A program made the translations under genes and the position numbers. Source: CAILUG01 sp903844415 (lineage in GTDB: Bacteria; Pseudomonadota; Gammaproteobacteria; Pseudomonadales; Pseudohongiellaceae). Taken from it: a DNA stretch of 64,000 nt. Positions 59,333 through 64,000 of this stretch are shown piece after piece (position 1 is the stretch's first letter; every line of letters starts with the position of its first letter). A model generated the notes under the pieces. The model did no database searches. It was not told the DNA's origin and saw only the letters and a list, made by a program, of their open reading frames with translations. The stretch spans positions 124,001 through 188,000 of the forward strand of contig CANJTS010000002.1 in assembly GCA_947477655.1 (NCBI GenBank). The letters are read 5' to 3'.

Positions 59333-60139
59333 ATGATACGTAATTTCGGCGTCTTGATAGCACTCATGTTTTTGAATGCCTGCGCCAGCGTACCGCAGAC
59401 CAGTGGGGTGCAGCTCGTATCCGATAAGCCACTCGAAACCATCACCGATCAGCAGGGGCGTAACGTATCCCGTTATGTGGATGCTGCCCGCCTGTCTGAA
59501 ATCAAAAGCTATGTCCTGCCGGAGATTAACCTTACCCTGCCTGCCGAGAATCCTGATATCAGTAAGGAACAACTCGCGCTCATCAGCAACGCCTTGAATC
59601 GCTCAATATGCACGCGGCTAGGTCAATATCTGACGGCAGATACGGATGCATCCGCTAACGCGATGCGTGTGGAAGTCTCCCTGACAGGCATCACCCCGAC
59701 ATCCAAGTCCATTGCCCGACTTTCCGCAGCTGTAGATACTTTTGTTCCTGGCCCTTTTCGTATACCGGTTGGTATGGGAGCCATCGCCGTAGACGCGCGC
59801 GCCAGCAATGACGAAGCAACGCTGGCGTTCATGCGCTGGGCCAAAGGCGCAAACCCCGTGTTCAACAGTGCCAAGGTATCTTCGATCGGGGATGCCTACG
59901 CATTGAGTGAGACTTTTACCCGCGAATTTAGCCGGCTTCTTCTGCAAGGAGCTGGCGGCGAAGAGAAACGGGCGAAGCTTCCGAAGCAGGAAATTGAATC
60001 CAATGAAAACCTGTGTGAAACGCGTTTTGGCAAAGTCGACCTTGTCAGAAAAGGCGCTTCATTCCTGATTCCGCTATCACCTGAATTCATTGATAAAGGC
60101 AAGCCGGAAACGACAAAGGATTCAGAAGACGGAAATTGA
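59333..60139 (+). CDS. DUF3313 lipoprotein, 268 aa
   Basis: A lipoprotein signal ends in FLNACASV (lipidated Cys near residue 17). The following VRYVDAARLSEI-like stretch (NVSRYVDAARLSEIKSYVLP) and RVEVSLTGITPTSK mark DUF3313, an outer-membrane lipoprotein family of unknown role. It has a polar, charged tail. The ATG at 59333 has AGGAG twelve bases upstream. A terminator follows. Confidence 0.82.
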   Translation: MIRNFGVLIALMFLNACASVPQTSGVQLVSDKPLETITDQQGRNVSRYVDAARLSEIKSYVLPEINLTLPAENPDISKEQLALISNALNRSICTRLGQYLTADTDASANAMRVEVSLTGITPTSKSIARLSAAVDTFVPGPFRIPVGMGAIAVDARASNDEATLAFMRWAKGANPVFNSAKVSSIGDAYALSETFTREFSRLLLQGAGGEEKRAKLPKQEIESNENLCETRFGKVDLVRKGASFLIPLSPEFIDKGKPETTKDSEDGN

Positions 60140-60173
60140 TTTCCGTTTCCAGAAATGTAATCAGCCCTGCGAT

Positions 60174-60210
60174 GCTTGCCATAGCGTCAGATATTGGCAG
60201 GCTTTTTTTT
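60174..60210 (+). terminator. Rho-independent terminator after the DUF3313 gene
   Basis: GCTTGCCA pairs with TGGCAGGC (one G-T pair) around a 12 to 13-base loop and is followed by eight T residues. Confidence 0.85.
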
Positions 60211-60242
60211 GCAACCTCTTTTCGATATCAGCCACTACTTGG

Positions 60243-62780
60243 TCAGACAACAGACGCCAGGCTGATCAAGTGTAGTGTTGGCTTGCCCTCTTCTCTGGCG
60301 AGGGCTTTATCGACGCTGAAGGTCAATTGCCAGTCGTTCAGGCCTTCAGGATCTACCAGCATTTGTGCAATGGTCCACACGCCTGTGTCTTCGTCTTGGG
60401 TGATGTAAGTGTGTTTGTGATTGCGCGCTTCAGGATCCAGCGTTATGCGCTCATGCTCTAGATAATACTCTTCGGTGATCTGCACGAGTTCTGCCTCAGT
60501 CCAAGGCGGCACGATGGCCGCCGCTGCATCGTATCTGCCTGCAGCAAGCAAACGTATGAAATGAAAAATTTCGGCGCGGATGAGGGCGGTGAACTCGCGT
60601 TTGTTCTTCGTGATGTCTATTACCTCAAGCGCTTTAGGGGTGGAGAGTTCTTCATCTGCAGGAATCCAATCGGGATTTTTCAGTCGCTCCCATTCATCCA
60701 GCAGACTGCTGTCGGTGCCGCGTAACAGACCAGCCAGCCAATCTTCAATTTCATACACGTCTTCATTTTTGAACACAGGTGGAACCGTTTGCGCCAATAC
60801 TTTATGTACGCTGGCGATATGTCTTAGCAGCACACCTTCAGAGCGTTCGAGGTCATAAAGTTTGATGTAACCGGTAAAGTCCACATAGTTTTCTACCATC
60901 TCCCGCACGATGCTCTTGGGGCGTATGTTTTCCTGGCCAACCCAGGGGTGCTGCAATACAAACGTAGCGAAGGTACCGTACACAAATTCTCGCTGTGGTT
61001 TGGGATATTCCAACTCATCAAGCTTGGCGATGCGCTCGTCATATTCGATGCCTTGTTGTTTCATCTCTGCCATTTTTTCAGTTTTCAGCGCGTCTAATTG
61101 GCGCCGCAAAATAATGTCTGGGTTTTCTAGAATGGATTCGATGAGTGTGAGCATATCCAACGGATACGTGGAGCTTGCCATATCCAACAGTGCTAGCGTA
61201 TCGATGAGATAGAGTGAAAGCGCATGGTTAAGCGAGAAATCTTCCTGCAGATCGATATTTAGGCGTAGTTTGCTGCCTTCACCACGCTCTGAAGGTGGCA
61301 ATATCTCGATGATCTTGCGTTCCAAAAGTGAGCGAAACAGCTGCCAAGCACGCTTGCGGTGCGCTTTTTTCTGTGGCGCTGTTTCATGGCTGTCGGAAAT
61401 AAGATTCTGCATGGCCCGGCAACCGTCACCTTTGCGGCTTAGCACTTGCAGCAACATGCTATGGGTTACTTGAAAGCGCGAGACTAGTGGCTCTGGCGGC
61501 GCAGTTTGCAATTTCGTAAAAGTATCGCCGGTCCACATGACAAATTTTTCCGGCGGTTTGCGTTTCACTAGCTTCTTGAATTTTTTTGGGTCACCGGCAG
61601 CTTTGGCTTCCAGTCGCGCATTCTCGAGCACATGCTCAGGCGCCATGCCCACGACAAAGCCGATGTTGTCAAACCCCTTGCGGCCTGCACGACCGGTGAT
61701 TTGATGGAAGTCACGCGCGGTCAGGTTGGCCGTTTTTGATCCGCTGTATTTGCTGAGCTGCGTTAACAACACTGTGCGGATGGGCACATTGACACCCACG
61801 CCGAGGGTGTCGGTACCGCAGATGATTTTCAGCAAGCCGCGCTGAGCGAGTTGTTCAACCAGCACACGGTATTTAGGCAACAGTCCAGCATGGTGCAAGC
61901 CAATGCCGTGGCGCAGGAATTTCTTGAAATCCTTGCCGTAGGGGCTGTTGAATTTCACGCCATAGAGCGCTTCGTTGATAGCTGCTTTTTCTTCAGCATT
62001 ACAGTAGTTTTGACTCAGCAAATTTTGGGTTGTCTGCGCAGCTGCATTTTGCGTGAAGTGCACCACATAAACGGGCGCTTGCTTGGACTCCACCAACTCC
62101 ATCACGGTGGCCTCCAGCACGGATTTTTCTTCGTAGCGAAAGTTCAACGGCACTGGCCGTGTCACGGATGCCACCACTGTGGTGACCACGCCAGTTAAAC
62201 GGGTTAGTTCACGCTCAAAAAGTGCCGTTGCACCGAGCGTAGCAGACATCAGCAGGAAACGTGATTTGCTCATTGTCAGCAGTGGTACCTGCCACGCCAC
62301 GCCGCGTGAGTTGTCGGAATAGTAGTGAAACTCATCCATGATAACGTCACGAAACGGCGCATCTGCGCCCTCAGCCAACGCGACATTGGCCAGAATTTCT
62401 GCAGTGCAGCACAAAATCGGCGCATTTCTGTTGACTGTTGCATCACCCGTGGCGATGCCGACATTCTCCGGGCCGAAATCGCGGCATAGGGCAAGAAATT
62501 TTTCATTTACCAGCGCTTTGATTGGGCACGTGTAAACGCTGCGATGCCCTTGTGCCATCGATTTGAAATGGAGCGCGGTTGCTACCAGCGATTTGCCAGA
62601 CCCTGTTGGCGTATTGAGGATGACATTTCTATCCTCGAATAATTCTAAAATAGCCTCTTCTTGGGCGGCATAAAGATCAAGTTTTCGTTCCGATACGTAG
62701 TCGAGAAAACGATCTAGCAACTCCTCTCCAGAGCAAGAACGAGAAGAGGGAAGGCGGCGGAGCAGGGCGTTGTCGATCAT
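60243..62780 (-). CDS. DEAD/DEAH helicase of the DUF3516 family, 845 aa
   Basis: This superfamily 2 helicase has Walker A TPTGSGKSLVATAL, the DExH-type Walker B VIMDEFHYYSD, motif III SATLGAT, and motif VI QITGRAGRKGFD with VGVNVPIRTVLL before it, as in Ski2/Mtr4-like enzymes. The long C-terminal part matches DUF3516, a domain best known from actinobacterial helicases. The ATG at 62780 is taken; the frame extends 31 codons upstream without support. A 75-base diverged scrap of a sister gene lies at 41715-41789. The role is probably RNA or DNA unwinding; partners are unknown. Confidence 0.9.
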   Translation of the reverse strand: MIDNALLRRLPSSRSCSGEELLDRFLDYVSERKLDLYAAQEEAILELFEDRNVILNTPTGSGKSLVATALHFKSMAQGHRSVYTCPIKALVNEKFLALCRDFGPENVGIATGDATVNRNAPILCCTAEILANVALAEGADAPFRDVIMDEFHYYSDNSRGVAWQVPLLTMSKSRFLLMSATLGATALFERELTRLTGVVTTVVASVTRPVPLNFRYEEKSVLEATVMELVESKQAPVYVVHFTQNAAAQTTQNLLSQNYCNAEEKAAINEALYGVKFNSPYGKDFKKFLRHGIGLHHAGLLPKYRVLVEQLAQRGLLKIICGTDTLGVGVNVPIRTVLLTQLSKYSGSKTANLTARDFHQITGRAGRKGFDNIGFVVGMAPEHVLENARLEAKAAGDPKKFKKLVKRKPPEKFVMWTGDTFTKLQTAPPEPLVSRFQVTHSMLLQVLSRKGDGCRAMQNLISDSHETAPQKKAHRKRAWQLFRSLLERKIIEILPPSERGEGSKLRLNIDLQEDFSLNHALSLYLIDTLALLDMASSTYPLDMLTLIESILENPDIILRRQLDALKTEKMAEMKQQGIEYDERIAKLDELEYPKPQREFVYGTFATFVLQHPWVGQENIRPKSIVREMVENYVDFTGYIKLYDLERSEGVLLRHIASVHKVLAQTVPPVFKNEDVYEIEDWLAGLLRGTDSSLLDEWERLKNPDWIPADEELSTPKALEVIDITKNKREFTALIRAEIFHFIRLLAAGRYDAAAAIVPPWTEAELVQITEEYYLEHERITLDPEARNHKHTYITQDEDTGVWTIAQMLVDPEGLNDWQLTFSVDKALAREEGKPTLHLISLASVV

Positions 62781-63149
62781 GGAATAAGAGTATAGAGCTA
62801 GGGGACGCACAGCATAACAGCCAATCGTTAAGGTCTCCTGTCCAATTACGCATGCTTGGCCGCATTCAGGCACTTGCCACGGATCCGCCCCCTTGAAGGT
62901 TGCCAGAAATTATCTGCTCAAGAGTATTGTCGCCTGCGTTAAGGGGTTTACCAGATCGTATACGAGATTAGGGGCTTAAGACTGACTGTGCTCGGCATAA
63001 AGATTGATTATCGCCACAAAGTTTATCGTGCAAGCAAGAAAAAGGGAGAATTGTCAGCATTCACGCTACGTTTCGTTATGCGAGATCTCAGCCCGGTAAA
63101 TACTGCCTTCAGTGGAGTACCTGTTTAGTTTTATACGAAGTGCAACTTC
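62781..63149. other. 369-base gap upstream of the helicase gene
   Basis: I see no coding frame, RNA gene or clear terminator here. Being upstream of the helicase and downstream of the persulfide dioxygenase gene, it should hold the helicase promoter and the end of the sulfur operon. Confidence 0.4.
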
Positions 63150-63836
63150 CTACATTTTTTTACCGCAAGCAAGATTAGCGGGAACTGCTACATCCATGTG
63201 TTTTGGATTGGCCAACTTCAAATTAGCCATTAACTCGATATAGGCTTTTTCGTCTGCAACTTGCAAGCGTGGGTTATGAGCTTTTTCTTCAGCAATAGTA
63301 CTCATCGTCCAGCCTTTGTAATCGTGTGCGGGATAGACAAGTGTTTCATCTGGTAGTGTCAATATTTTATGGAACAGGCTGTGGTATTGGTCGCGTGCAC
63401 TGCCATTCTGGAAGTCAGTTCGGCCGCTGCCGCGTATCAATAAAGTATCGCCAGTAAAAATATAATTTTCAAATAGGAAGCAGTAGGAATCGTCGGTGTG
63501 TCCAGGTGTATAGATAGCTTTAAGTGCGAGTTTTCCAAAGTTGATAATATCGCCATCACGGAAACTTTGGGTGACACAGCTAGCGCGTGCTGGTTCACCC
63601 ATCATGGTGATACAGCCTGTTTTTTCACGGAGTGCACCGAGCGCAGTAATGTGATCGGCATGGACATGTGTATCCACGGCCACTACAAGACTGAGATTAA
63701 GTTGACGCAACAGCTCAATATACTGATCGAGATTATCAACCACCGGATCAATCAATATCGCTTTATGCGTTTGTTCACAGCCGAGCAGGTAGGTATAGGT
63801 ACCGCTATCCGCATGAAAAAGTTGTCTAAAAATCAT
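63150..63836 (-). CDS. Persulfide dioxygenase-like metallohydrolase (ETHE1/GloB fold)
   Basis: This 228-residue protein of the ETHE1 branch oxidises glutathione persulfide to sulfite in family members. The iron-site motif THVHADHITALGAL, TPGHTDDSYCFL, GDTLLIRGSGRTDFQNG and the C-terminal YPAHDYKGWT are all as in ETHE1-type enzymes; GSGRTDFQ separates them from glyoxalase II. It follows a TauE/SafE permease gene by 28 bases on the same strand, a pairing that fits sulfite removal. It has lower GC content than its left neighbours. Confidence 0.9.
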   Translation of the reverse strand: MIFRQLFHADSGTYTYLLGCEQTHKAILIDPVVDNLDQYIELLRQLNLSLVVAVDTHVHADHITALGALREKTGCITMMGEPARASCVTQSFRDGDIINFGKLALKAIYTPGHTDDSYCFLFENYIFTGDTLLIRGSGRTDFQNGSARDQYHSLFHKILTLPDETLVYPAHDYKGWTMSTIAEEKAHNPRLQVADEKAYIELMANLKLANPKHMDVAVPANLACGKKM

Positions 63837-63864
63837 ATTCGTTTCGATTTTATTTATATGTCAG

Positions 63865-64000
63865 TTATCTAATAATCAACAGGCTAGTCATAATCATAAT
63901 GGTTGCAGCGAAAATACGTTGCAAATACACACCGGCTATCCAGCGTGCTAATACACTGCCTAATATCATGCCGGTGATGCCTCCGATGCAAAGCCAAGCG
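63865..64000 (-). CDS. TauE/SafE-family permease, C-terminal end only
   Basis: The last 44 or so codons of a membrane protein enter from the window edge: AWLCIGGITGMILGSVLARW followed by IAGVYLQRIFAATIMIMTSL. The GG..G...G..LAR.I....LQR.FA pattern is the C-terminal repeat of TauE/SafE sulfite or sulfonate exporters. It sits just upstream of the persulfide dioxygenase-like gene on the same strand, probably as one operon. Confidence 0.82.
   Translation of the reverse strand, partial: AWLCIGGITGMILGSVLARWIAGVYLQRIFAATIMIMTSLLIIR

Overview
The window looks like a chromosome segment of a Gammaproteobacterium, possibly one of the aquatic oligotrophic lineages. The evidence is an rnf cluster ending in nth and lying near metG, a Sfp-type phosphopantetheinyl transferase, type IV pilins with the classic FTLIELM leader junction, MacAB-TolC, DUF1415, DUF3301, DUF3313 and DUF6152 proteins, and two-partner secretion. 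This placement is inference from gene content. I saw no rRNA, tRNA or CRISPR array.

Layout. 1-3.4 kb: an FkbM methyltransferase cut by the window edge, then an MFS transporter, a DUF1415 protein and a DTW-domain tRNA-modifying enzyme. 3.5-9.2 kb (minus): gloA, then an rnf operon in which every junction is a 4-base overlap, then nth. This Rnf set is abnormal. RnfA is only 117 residues and lacks its middle, no separate rnfE exists, and RnfG carries a C-terminal extension that looks like the last helix of RnfE. 9.4-17.4 kb: PPTase, metG, an orphan methyltransferase, two tandem pilins and fhs. 17.5-24 kb (plus): a mono-haem protein, an alpha/beta hydrolase and DsbD in overlapping frames, then folD (Bacteroidetes-like), trpD and a glutaredoxin. 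24-30.5 kb: a MacA-MacB-TolC efflux operon and an AI-2E family permease. 30.5-37.7 kb: secreted hydrolases and oxygenases (B3-type metallo-beta-lactamase fold, Tat-exported HD protein, CE15-like esterase, alpha/beta hydrolase, DODA-type dioxygenase, DUF6152).

38-46 kb: a heterodimeric ABC exporter with one degenerate ATP site, a Tat-exported metallohydrolase, and a PQQ alcohol dehydrogenase of lanthanide type with a di-haem cytochrome. 46-53 kb: a DUF2878/chalcone-isomerase-like fusion and a TpsB/TpsA pair with long adhesin repeats. 53.5-59.2 kb: an RND pump, gene remnants, a Phd/Doc toxin-antitoxin pair and an IS91 transposase scrap, bracketed by a 60-base imperfect direct repeat. 59.3-64 kb: a DUF3313 lipoprotein, a DUF3516 helicase, and a persulfide-dioxygenase-like enzyme with a TauE/SafE permease running off the edge.

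The right half (about 43-59 kb) is visibly richer in G+C than the left, and gene scraps sit between its blocks (helicase, HNH, COG2958, porin-like, IS91). This suggests repeated acquisition and deletion. Short tandem repeats of 7-13 bases sit in several intergenic regions. The most unusual object is the shrunken Rnf operon: RnfA and RnfE appear to have lost the same kind of core, the part that normally holds the intramembrane [2Fe-2S] cluster, while all soluble redox modules and the coupling of the genes are kept.
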